NCBI RefSeq assembly: GCF_018918345.1
Contig: NZ_JAHLQI010000005.1
Span: forward strand, 62,001 to 126,000
DNA: 64,000 nt
Origin: Butyricicoccus intestinisimiae
GTDB lineage: Bacteria; Bacillota; Clostridia; Oscillospirales; Butyricicoccaceae
Direction of reading: 5' to 3'
The position numbers were made by a program, and so were the translations under genes. Below, in pieces: positions 33,953 through 41,408 of the stretch (position 1 is its first letter; each line of letters begins with the position of its first letter). The notes under the pieces were generated by a model. The model did not search any database. It was not told the DNA's origin and saw nothing but the letters and a program-made list of their open reading frames with translations.

Positions 33953-34540
33953 ATGGCACGCACGAGCACAATAGAACGCAATACAAACGAAACCAAAATC
34001 AAGCTGGCGCTGAATTTGGACGGAACTGGCAAGGCCGATATTGACAGCGGCGTTGGGTTCTTCGATCATATGATGAATGGCTTTACCCGCCATGGGTTGT
34101 TTGACGTTGACCTCAAGGTAAAAGGGGATTTAGAGGTGGATTGTCATCATACCATCGAAGATACCGGCATTGTCCTCGGTAACGCCATCCGCGAGGCGGT
34201 TGGCGATAAAAAGGGAATCAAGCGCTATGGCTCCTGCATTCTGCCAATGGATGAAGCACTGGTGCTGTGCGCGGTAGATTTGTCCGGCCGTCCGTATCTG
34301 GTGTTTGACGGCGAGTTTACGGCGGATCGCTGCGGCGATATGGATACCGAAATGGCACGAGAGTTTTTCTATGCCGTATCGTATGGCGCTGCGATGAACC
34401 TGCATATCAAGGTGCTGTACGGCTCCAACAATCATCATATCATGGAAGCGATGTTCAAGGCGTTTGCCAAAGCGCTGGACGCTGCAACCATGTATGACGA
34501 ACGCATTACGGATGTGCTGTCCACCAAGGGCACGCTGTAA
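33953..34540 (+). CDS. hisB: Imidazoleglycerol-phosphate dehydratase
   Basis: Sixth step of histidine synthesis: dehydrates imidazole glycerol phosphate to imidazole acetol phosphate using Mn2+. The family motifs are intact: DSGVGFFDHMM, the metal-binding histidines DCHHTIEDTG and later HHIMEA, and AREFFYAVSYGAAMNLHIK. 195 residues, the size of the single-domain (non-fused) enzyme. ATG with AAGGAGG upstream. The other his genes are not adjacent; the gene stands alone between its own promoter and terminator. Confidence 0.97.
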   Translation: MARTSTIERNTNETKIKLALNLDGTGKADIDSGVGFFDHMMNGFTRHGLFDVDLKVKGDLEVDCHHTIEDTGIVLGNAIREAVGDKKGIKRYGSCILPMDEALVLCAVDLSGRPYLVFDGEFTADRCGDMDTEMAREFFYAVSYGAAMNLHIKVLYGSNNHHIMEAMFKAFAKALDAATMYDERITDVLSTKGTL

Positions 34541-34551
34541 AAACGGAAATT

Positions 34552-34588
34552 AAAAATGCTTCTCTAGCGCATAGAGAAGCATTTTTTT
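34552..34588. terminator. Bidirectional terminator between hisB and pdxT
   Basis: AAAAATGCTTCTCT pairs perfectly with its inverse around a seven-base loop, with A and T runs on both sides. Confidence 0.88.
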
Positions 34589-34597
34589 GTGTCTGCA

Positions 34598-35155
34598 TTA
34601 CTGTATTTGCAGAAAATATTCATGAATCGCCGTGCTTTCATCCAATTCCGGATGAAATGCCGTGACGAGCTGTTTGTCTTGCTGCGCGGCGACAATGTTG
34701 CCGTCTGCCGATGCCAAAATTTGCGCATCGCCGTGCACAGCCGCGATATACGGCGCGCGGATAAACGTCATGGGAAGCGTGCCCAGCTTGCCAAAGGTTT
34801 GCGCGGTGCGAAAGCTGCCGAGCTGTCTGCCATAGGCATTGCGCTTGACGGAAATATCCATGGTTGCAAAGCACGGCGTGCCGCCGTCCACCTGCTTGGC
34901 GAGCAAAATCAGCCCTGCACACGTGCCAAATACCGGCATGCCGTCCGCAATGCGCTGTCTGAGCGGTTCGAACAAATCCAGTTCGCCGAGCAGCTTGCGC
35001 ATGACGGTACTCTCGCCGCCCGGCAGAATCAGCCGGTCCATCGGCTGTTCCAAGTCCCGCTTCTGCCGAATTTCAAAATGCGGCACACCGAGTCTGTCCA
35101 GCACGGCGGCATGTTCGGCAAATGCGCCCTGTAATGCCAGAATGCCTACTGCCAT
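34598..35155 (-). CDS. pdxT: Pyridoxal 5'-phosphate synthase glutaminase subunit PdxT
   Basis: Class I glutaminase that feeds ammonia to PdxS in the DXP-independent vitamin B6 pathway. The triad is visible: C79 in GTCAGLI, H168 and E170 in AFHPE. PGGEST and FIRAPYI are also conserved. 185 residues. Its ATG begins one base after the pdxS stop codon, so the two subunits are translationally coupled in stoichiometric amounts. Confidence 0.97.
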   Translation of the reverse strand: MAVGILALQGAFAEHAAVLDRLGVPHFEIRQKRDLEQPMDRLILPGGESTVMRKLLGELDLFEPLRQRIADGMPVFGTCAGLILLAKQVDGGTPCFATMDISVKRNAYGRQLGSFRTAQTFGKLGTLPMTFIRAPYIAAVHGDAQILASADGNIVAAQQDKQLVTAFHPELDESTAIHEYFLQIQ

Positions 35156-35156
35156 A

Positions 35157-36029
35157 TTACTTGCCTCTTTCCGCCATCAGCAGGGCAATTTCGCTTTCGT
35201 TGATGCCGACCATAGCTTCTCCCAGATCTTCAGACAGCTTGGCAATCAGCTTGGCATCGGTGTAGTTGGTGACAGCCTGCACGATGGCTGCGGCGCGCTT
35301 TTCCGGATTGCCGGACTTAAAGATACCGGAACCGACGAACACGCCTTCTGCGCCCAGCTGCATCATCAGCGCAGCATCCGCCGGTGTTGCCACGCCGCCT
35401 GCTGCGAAGTTGACAACCGGCAGTCTGCCGTTTTCATGCACATAACGCAGCAGCTCTACCGGTACCTGCAGCTGCTTGGCTGCCTCGAACAGCTCATCTG
35501 CGCGCAGATTCTGCACGCGGCGGATTTCTGCATTCATGGCGCGCATGTGACGAACCGCCTGTACGACGTCGCCGGTGCCCGGCTCGCCCTTGGTGCGGAT
35601 CATGGATGCGCCCTCCTCAATGCGGCGCAGCGCCTCGCCCAAATCGCGTGCACCGCATACAAACGGTACCTTGAACTGGGTCTTGTCAATGTGATATACA
35701 TCATCTGCCGGAGAAAGCACTTCGCTCTCGTCAATGTAGTCGATTTCAATCGCTTCGAGCACCTGCGCCTCGACAAAGTGACCGATGCGGCACTTTGCCA
35801 TGACCGGAATGGAAACAGCCTCCTGAATGCCGCGAATCATCTTCGGGTCACTCATGCGCGACACGCCGCCCGCTGCGCGGATGTCCGCCGGAATGCGCTC
35901 CAGTGCCATGACTGCGCACGCGCCTGCCTGCTCGGCAATTCTTGCCTGCTCCGGTGTGGTGACGTCCATAATAACGCCGCCCTTGAGCATCTGTGCCAAC
36001 TCTTTATTTAACTGGTATCTGTTTTCCAT
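35157..36029 (-). CDS. pdxS: Pyridoxal 5'-phosphate synthase subunit PdxS
   Basis: Makes PLP from ribose 5-phosphate, glyceraldehyde 3-phosphate and ammonia in a dodecameric barrel enzyme. The essential residues are at D22 (GVIMDV), K79 ([10 protein letters not shown]) and K147 ([10 protein letters not shown]). 290 residues, normal length. The ATG at 36029 with GAGGAGG upstream is preferred to an in-frame codon at 36047. It heads pdxST, divergent from a PdxR-type activator gene 122 bp away. Confidence 0.97.
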   Translation of the reverse strand: MENRYQLNKELAQMLKGGVIMDVTTPEQARIAEQAGACAVMALERIPADIRAAGGVSRMSDPKMIRGIQEAVSIPVMAKCRIGHFVEAQVLEAIEIDYIDESEVLSPADDVYHIDKTQFKVPFVCGARDLGEALRRIEEGASMIRTKGEPGTGDVVQAVRHMRAMNAEIRRVQNLRADELFEAAKQLQVPVELLRYVHENGRLPVVNFAAGGVATPADAALMMQLGAEGVFVGSGIFKSGNPEKRAAAIVQAVTNYTDAKLIAKLSEDLGEAMVGINESEIALLMAERGK

Positions 36030-36051
36030 GATGATGAACCTCCTCAAGGTC

Positions 36052-36080
36052 TTTACTTTTTGGATGTCACCCAGTATAAT
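36052..36080 (+). promoter_or_regulatory. Promoter of pdxR, overlapping the divergent pdxST promoter region
   Basis: + strand: TTTACT, 17-bp spacer, TATAAT. The opposite strand has TATACT at about the same place with a poor -35 (TTTTCT), as expected for an activator-dependent pdxST promoter. The two -10 boxes overlap. Confidence 0.55.
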
Positions 36081-36151
36081 GCTGTTGTGGCATGAAGAAA
36101 ATGCTCAATTTGAAGATATTCAGTCAGGTCAGTTTGCAGAAAGGAGCAGCT

Positions 36152-37564
36152 GTGATTACCTATAATCTCATGAACAGCGGGTCAGATTCGCTGTATGCTT
36201 ACCTGTGCAAAAGCATCAAACGAGATATTTTGCACGGCACGCTCAAGCCGGGAGAGAGATTGCCGTCCAAGCGCACGTTTGCGTCCAACCTCGGCGTCAG
36301 TGTCGTTACCGTAGAAAACGCATATGCACAATTGATTGCAGAGGGATACATCTATTCCATCCCAAAACGCGGGTTTTATGTCGCAGATTTCAGCAATTTG
36401 ACTGCACAGCCGCAAAAAGAGATACCGGCATTTTCCGAGGAGAAAATCCCGCTCACCGGCGGAGACAGCTCGTATTTCGCCGACTTTTCCAGCAACCAAA
36501 CGTCTTCTGACCTGTTTCCGTTTACAATCTGGTCAAAGGTGATTCGGGAAATTCTCAACGACAGCCGCGTACAGCTCATGACAAATTCGCCGTGCGGCGG
36601 CATTTTTGCGCTGCGCGAAAGCATTGCGCAGTATCTCAAGGACTTCCGCGGCATGTCTGTGCGGCCGGAGCAGATTATCATTGGCGCGGGAACCGAGTAT
36701 TTATATGGGCTGCTCATTCAATTGCTCGGCAGCGACCGCATGTATGCCGTGGAAAATCCCGGCTACCGCAAGCCGGAACGCATTTATAACAGCTATCATG
36801 TACCGTGTGCGCGCATTTCCATGGACGAGGCGGGAGTACAGGTGCCGGAGCTGGAACGCGCCGGAGCGGATATTGTGCATATCACGCCGTCACACCAGTA
36901 CCCGACCGGCATTGTCATGCCAATCAGCAGGCGGTATGAGCTGCTCGCGTGGGCATCGCGCAAAGACGGACGGTATATCATCGAGGACGATTACGACAGC
37001 GAACTGCGCCTGAGTGGTCAGCCGATTCCAACGCTGCACAGCATTGACATGTCCGGCAAAGTCATTTATATGAATACATTTACGAAAACGCTGTGCTCAA
37101 CCGTGCGCATCAGCTATATGATTTTGCCGCAGCCGCTGTTGAAACCGTTCTATGAGAATCTGTCTTTTTATTCGTGCACAGTCTCAAATTTTGAGCAATA
37201 CACGCTGGCGCGCTTTATTGAAGAAGGAAAATTTGAATCGCATGTCAATCGTCTGCGCAGCCATTACCGGAAAAAACGGGATATGTTTCTCGAAGCACTG
37301 CACAGCAGCAGACTGCAGGACATGGCGGAGATTTCCGGCTCGGAAGCAGGCTTTCACTTTTTGCTGACGCTGCGCACGGATGTCCCGCAGGAAACCGTCA
37401 TTGCGCGGGCGCGTTCCAAGAGCATCAAGCTTGTGCCGCTGTCTGCATATTATTATGGAGATGCACCGGAACACGTGCAAAATATCTATGTCATGAACTT
37501 TTCTTCGCTGGAAGTCAGCCGTGCAGAGGAAATCTGCAAGCGGCTGTACGCCTGCTGCGGATAG
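36152..37564 (+). CDS. pdxR: MocR/PdxR family regulator (GntR HTH plus aminotransferase-like domain)
   Basis: An N-terminal winged helix (LPSKRTFASNLGVSVVTVEN) is joined to a fold-type I aminotransferase domain; the PLP lysine is in NTFTKTLCST and the site GAGTEYLYGLLIQLL is typical. PdxR proteins bind PLP and control pdxST. The divergent position next to pdxST supports this role here; MocR proteins also include other regulators, so the name is an inference. I choose the GTG at 36152 (AAGGAG 5 bases before it), giving 470 residues. An ATG at 36092 lies close to the promoter and has no ribosome site. Confidence 0.88.
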   Translation: MITYNLMNSGSDSLYAYLCKSIKRDILHGTLKPGERLPSKRTFASNLGVSVVTVENAYAQLIAEGYIYSIPKRGFYVADFSNLTAQPQKEIPAFSEEKIPLTGGDSSYFADFSSNQTSSDLFPFTIWSKVIREILNDSRVQLMTNSPCGGIFALRESIAQYLKDFRGMSVRPEQIIIGAGTEYLYGLLIQLLGSDRMYAVENPGYRKPERIYNSYHVPCARISMDEAGVQVPELERAGADIVHITPSHQYPTGIVMPISRRYELLAWASRKDGRYIIEDDYDSELRLSGQPIPTLHSIDMSGKVIYMNTFTKTLCSTVRISYMILPQPLLKPFYENLSFYSCTVSNFEQYTLARFIEEGKFESHVNRLRSHYRKKRDMFLEALHSSRLQDMAEISGSEAGFHFLLTLRTDVPQETVIARARSKSIKLVPLSAYYYGDAPEHVQNIYVMNFSSLEVSRAEEICKRLYACCG

Positions 37565-37637
37565 AACATACAAGATACTTTCCCTTTTTCTCATAACGTG
37601 GTATGATAGAGCATACAACAAAAGGAGTTGAATCAAA

Positions 37638-39086
37638 ATGTCTGTTTTGAATAAGCTGCAACCGGAAGGTGTGTTTGCAATTTTTGAGCAGCTGTGTGCA
37701 ATTCCGCACGGCTCGCGCAACACAAAGGCGATTAGCGATTTCTGTGTGAAATTCGCAGAACAGCGCGGTCTGCGCTATATACAGGACGAAAACAACAACG
37801 TCATTATATTTGCACCGGCGTCTGCGGGCATGGAACACGCCCAGCCTGTCATTTTGCAGGGACATCTGGATATGGTGTGCGAGAAAACACCGGACTGCGA
37901 TTTGGATATGGAAAAACAAGGTCTGCGCCTTCAAACCGATGGCGAATGGGTTTGGGCAGATCAGACGACACTGGGCGGCGATGACGGCATCGCTGTCGCG
38001 TATGCGCTGGCGATTCTCGATGATGCCAGCATCCAGCATCCGCCGCTCGAAGTTATTCTGACGGTTGATGAAGAAATTGGCATGCTCGGCGCGGCATCCA
38101 TTGATTTGGGACAGATTGGCGGCCGCCGTCTGCTCAATATTGATTCGGAAGAAGAAGGCGTTCTGCTCACGAGCTGCGCGGGCGGCGCAACGGTATCTTG
38201 CTCGATTCCGATGATGTGGAGTGTCAAAAAAGGTCTGCGCGTCACGGTCAAGATTCACGGCCTGCGCGGCGGTCATTCGGGCACGGAAATTGACAAGGGC
38301 AGAGCGAACGCCAATGTCCTGCTCGGACGATTCCTGAACGAGCTGGACAAGGAATATCCGTATGCGCTGTGTACCGTGGATGGAGGCCTCAAGGACAACG
38401 CAATTCCGCGCGAAAGCACAGCGGATATGATTATCTCTCCGGATTATTTGGAGGAGCTGTGTGCGTATGCCGCAAAGACCCAGAACGCATGGAGAGAAGA
38501 GTTCGGCGAAAACGATCCGGAAATTGCCGTTTCCGTGCAGGAAATCGGCATAGATAGCCATGAGGTCATGTTCGGAGACTGCCGCAGAAATACACTGGCT
38601 GTCATGAGTCAGCTGCCCAACGGCGTACAGGCGATGAGTCAGGAAATCGAAGGTCTGGTGCAGACATCGTTGAATTTGGGTATCTTAAAGACCGACTTCC
38701 GCGGCGTGCATATGACGTTCTCTGTGCGCAGCTCCATCAATGCGGAAAAGGACGCACTGATGGAACAGCTGGCTGACCTGATGGCGCGCTATGGCGGCGG
38801 CGCAGAAATTAACGGCGAGTATCCGGCTTGGGAATACCGCAAGGAATCTAAGCTGCGCCGCATTATGACGCAGGTATACACCGAGCAATACGGCGAAGCG
38901 CCAAAAATTCAAGCCATTCACGCGGGTCTGGAGTGCGGTCTGCTTGCCGGCAAGCTGCCGGACTTGGATGCCATCTCGTTTGGACCGGACATTGAAGAAA
39001 TTCACACGACACGCGAGCGCTTGTCCATTCCGTCGGTACAGCGCACGTGGAACTTTATTCTTGGCGTCCTCAAGGCGTGCAAGTAA
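37638..39086 (+). CDS. pepD: Aminoacyl-histidine dipeptidase (PepD, M20C family)
   Basis: A cytosolic zinc dipeptidase of 482 residues that cleaves Xaa-His and other dipeptides. Metal ligands and catalytic acids are seen in GHLDMVCEK, LGGDDGIAVAYA, TVDEEIGMLGA, NIDSEEEG and the late HAGLECG. ATG with AAAGGAG upstream. An extended -10 (TGGTATGAT) lies 33 bp before the ATG, so it may have its own promoter besides read-through from pdxR. Confidence 0.95.
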   Translation: MSVLNKLQPEGVFAIFEQLCAIPHGSRNTKAISDFCVKFAEQRGLRYIQDENNNVIIFAPASAGMEHAQPVILQGHLDMVCEKTPDCDLDMEKQGLRLQTDGEWVWADQTTLGGDDGIAVAYALAILDDASIQHPPLEVILTVDEEIGMLGAASIDLGQIGGRRLLNIDSEEEGVLLTSCAGGATVSCSIPMMWSVKKGLRVTVKIHGLRGGHSGTEIDKGRANANVLLGRFLNELDKEYPYALCTVDGGLKDNAIPRESTADMIISPDYLEELCAYAAKTQNAWREEFGENDPEIAVSVQEIGIDSHEVMFGDCRRNTLAVMSQLPNGVQAMSQEIEGLVQTSLNLGILKTDFRGVHMTFSVRSSINAEKDALMEQLADLMARYGGGAEINGEYPAWEYRKESKLRRIMTQVYTEQYGEAPKIQAIHAGLECGLLAGKLPDLDAISFGPDIEEIHTTRERLSIPSVQRTWNFILGVLKACK

Positions 39087-39100
39087 AAAAGCAAAGCAAA

Positions 39101-39133
39101 AGGGAGAGCCAAAGCGGCTCTCCCTCATTTTTT
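39101..39133. terminator. Terminator after pepD
   Basis: AGGGAGAGCC pairs with GGCTCTCCCT around AAAGC and is followed by CATTTTTT. An A-rich stretch on the other side makes it usable by tex as well. Confidence 0.82.
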
Positions 39134-39141
39134 ATGAAAAT

Positions 39142-41295
39142 TTAATGCTGCTTGATGCCGCGCATGGAAAGACTGATGCGCTTTCTGTCTGTATCCACAG
39201 ACAGCACCACAGTTTTCACGACGTCTCCAACGCTGACAATGTCGGACGGATGCTTGACAAACTTGTCGGACAGCTGGGAAATGTGAACCAGACCGTCCTC
39301 GTGCACGCCAATATCGACAAAAGCACCGAAATCACACACATTGCGGACGGTTCCGACGATCTCCATGCCCGGCTTGAGCTGACCCAGCGTCATGACGTCT
39401 GCAGAACGCAGCAGCGGAGCAGGCAGCTCGTCGCGCGGGTCGCGGCCCGGCTTTTGCAGCTCTGCTGCAATGTCGTTCAAGGTCGGCACGCCGATACCGC
39501 AGCGCTGTGCCAGCTGGGATTTGCCCTCTTTTTTGATGCGGTCGTTCAAATCAGACAACCGGCGTTCGGCAACATCCTGCTCCGTGTAGCCGCACAGAGA
39601 CAGCAGCGTCTTTGCTGCCGGATACGATTCCGGATGTACCGCGGTGCGGTCGAGGACTTCCTTGCTCTCTGCGACGCGCAGGAAGCCTGCACACTGTTCA
39701 AATGCCTTGGGGCCGAGTTTGGCAACCTTGAGCAGCTGCTTGCGCGAGGTAAACGCGCCGTTTTCCTGACGATATGCCTCAATATTCTTGGCAATTGCCG
39801 GAGAAATGCCCGCGATGTGTTCGAGCAGAGACGGAGAGGCAGTGTTCAAATCGACGCCGACGGCATTTACACAGTCCTCGACAACGCCGTCCAGCGCCTG
39901 CGACAGGCGTGCCTGCGGCATGTCATGCTGATACTGTCCGATGCCGATGGCCTTCGGGTCAATTTTGACCAGCTCTGCGAGCGGGTCCTCCAACCGGCGG
40001 GCGATAGATACCGCAGAGCGCAGATTGACATCAAAATCCGGAAATTCCTGCGCGGCGAGCTTGGATGCGGAGTAAACCGAAGCGCCCGCCTCACTGACAA
40101 CCATGTACTGAATTGGCAGGCCACTTTCACGGATGAATTCTGTCAAGAATTGTTCGGATTCGCGGCTCGCCGTGCCGTTGCCGAGCGCAATGCAGGTGAC
40201 ATTGTTTTTCTCACACAAGCGCTGCATGGTTTGCTTGGCTTCCGGAATCGACTTTTTGGACATGGTCGGATAAATGACAGCGGTGTCCAAAACCGCGCCG
40301 GTCGCATCGACAACGGCTAGCTTGCAGCCCATGCGGTAGCCGGGGTCAAAGCCGAGTACGACATGGTTTTTAATTGGCGGCTGCATGAGCAGCGGACGCA
40401 GATTAAGTGCAAAGGTTGCAATAGACTGTTCGTTTGCCGTGTCGGTCAGTTCCTTGCGGATTTCGCGGCTGAGAGACGGGAATAACAGACGCTTCCAAGC
40501 ATCCTGTGCCATTTCGGTCAGCTGCTTTTCATATGGATGCGGCTTGCGGAATACGGAGCGGCAAATCAGCTGCAATGCTGATTCGTCGTCACAGACGAGC
40601 TCCACTTTGAGCAGCTTTTCGCGTTCGCCGCGGTTGAGCGCAAGCACCTGATGGCTCTGGATGCGGCGAATCGGGCTGGAAAATGCGCCGTATTTTTCAT
40701 AGACGGTCTTTTCTACTTCCTTGCCGGAGGAAACCAGCTCACCGGTGTTGCGAATCAGTGCGCGCAGATGGCCGCGCAGCGCCGCGTTGACCGAGCAGTC
40801 TTCAGCGAGAATATCCATGGCGCCGGATAAAGCATCCTGCCACGTGTTTACCTCTTGCTCTGTGGACACGAATTCCTGTGCCAGTTCTTCGACCGACTGC
40901 TTGGTGCCAACAATCAGGCGGGTTGCCAGCGGCTCCAAGCCTTTGGCACGGGCGGCAGACGCGCGCGTCTTGCGCTTCGGGCGGAATGGCAGGTACAAAT
41001 CCTCAACAGCCGTCAGTGTATCGGCGCTTTCAATGGATTTTTTCAGCGCATCGGTCAGCTTGCCCTGCTCCGAAATGGCGTGCATGACGTCCTCTTTGCG
41101 CTTTTCCAAGCCGCGCAGATAGGTCGCGCGGTCGGACAGCTGACGAATGACCTGATCGTCCATCGAGCCGTGCATTTCCTTGCGGTATCGCGCGATGAAT
41201 GGGATGGTATTGCCCTCGTCGAGCAGGGAAATGACGTTTTCCACATATTCTGGGCGCAGGTTCAGCTCCTGCGCGAGCGTTTCAGTAATGTTCAT
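39142..41295 (-). CDS. tex: Tex-type RNA-binding transcription accessory protein
   Basis: 717 residues with the Tex order: N-terminal helices, a YqgF-like RNase H fold (GFDPGYRMGCKLAVVDATG), helix-hairpin-helix repeats (LNTASPSLLEHIAGISPAIA) and a C-terminal S1 RNA-binding domain (VGTVRNVCDFGAFVDIGVHE). It is a conserved nucleic-acid-binding protein linked to transcription and, in some species, to toxin expression and stress survival. The ATG at 41295 has GGAAAGGA upstream. Its promoter is carried on the 41-bp repeat also found 2.9 kb upstream. Confidence 0.95.
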   Translation of the reverse strand: MNITETLAQELNLRPEYVENVISLLDEGNTIPFIARYRKEMHGSMDDQVIRQLSDRATYLRGLEKRKEDVMHAISEQGKLTDALKKSIESADTLTAVEDLYLPFRPKRKTRASAARAKGLEPLATRLIVGTKQSVEELAQEFVSTEQEVNTWQDALSGAMDILAEDCSVNAALRGHLRALIRNTGELVSSGKEVEKTVYEKYGAFSSPIRRIQSHQVLALNRGEREKLLKVELVCDDESALQLICRSVFRKPHPYEKQLTEMAQDAWKRLLFPSLSREIRKELTDTANEQSIATFALNLRPLLMQPPIKNHVVLGFDPGYRMGCKLAVVDATGAVLDTAVIYPTMSKKSIPEAKQTMQRLCEKNNVTCIALGNGTASRESEQFLTEFIRESGLPIQYMVVSEAGASVYSASKLAAQEFPDFDVNLRSAVSIARRLEDPLAELVKIDPKAIGIGQYQHDMPQARLSQALDGVVEDCVNAVGVDLNTASPSLLEHIAGISPAIAKNIEAYRQENGAFTSRKQLLKVAKLGPKAFEQCAGFLRVAESKEVLDRTAVHPESYPAAKTLLSLCGYTEQDVAERRLSDLNDRIKKEGKSQLAQRCGIGVPTLNDIAAELQKPGRDPRDELPAPLLRSADVMTLGQLKPGMEIVGTVRNVCDFGAFVDIGVHEDGLVHISQLSDKFVKHPSDIVSVGDVVKTVVLSVDTDRKRISLSMRGIKQH

Positions 41296-41325
41296 AGGAG
41301 TCCTTTCCAATGTTAGAATACTCCG

Positions 41326-41366
41326 TATATTGTACCGACTATTTTTCCTCTTGGCAAGGGCAAATC
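41326..41366. repeat. 41-bp perfect direct repeat, copy 1 (upstream of tex)
   Basis: Identical over 41 bp to 44219-44259, with the match ending abruptly on both sides. The copies bracket the restriction-modification gene. Each copy contains a complete minus-strand promoter. Confidence 0.95.
41329..41357 (-). promoter_or_regulatory. Promoter of tex, inside repeat copy 1
   Basis: Minus strand: TTGCCA, 17-bp spacer, TACAAT, 34 bp before the tex start codon. Confidence 0.65.
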
Positions 41367-41408
41367 GTGCAGACGTGCCTGAGAGGGAAACCATTCAGTA
41401 AGTCAAAA

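Noticed and set aside
38944-40320. 458-codon + strand frame overlapping pepD and tex
   Set aside because: Crosses a terminator and is antisense to tex; no support.
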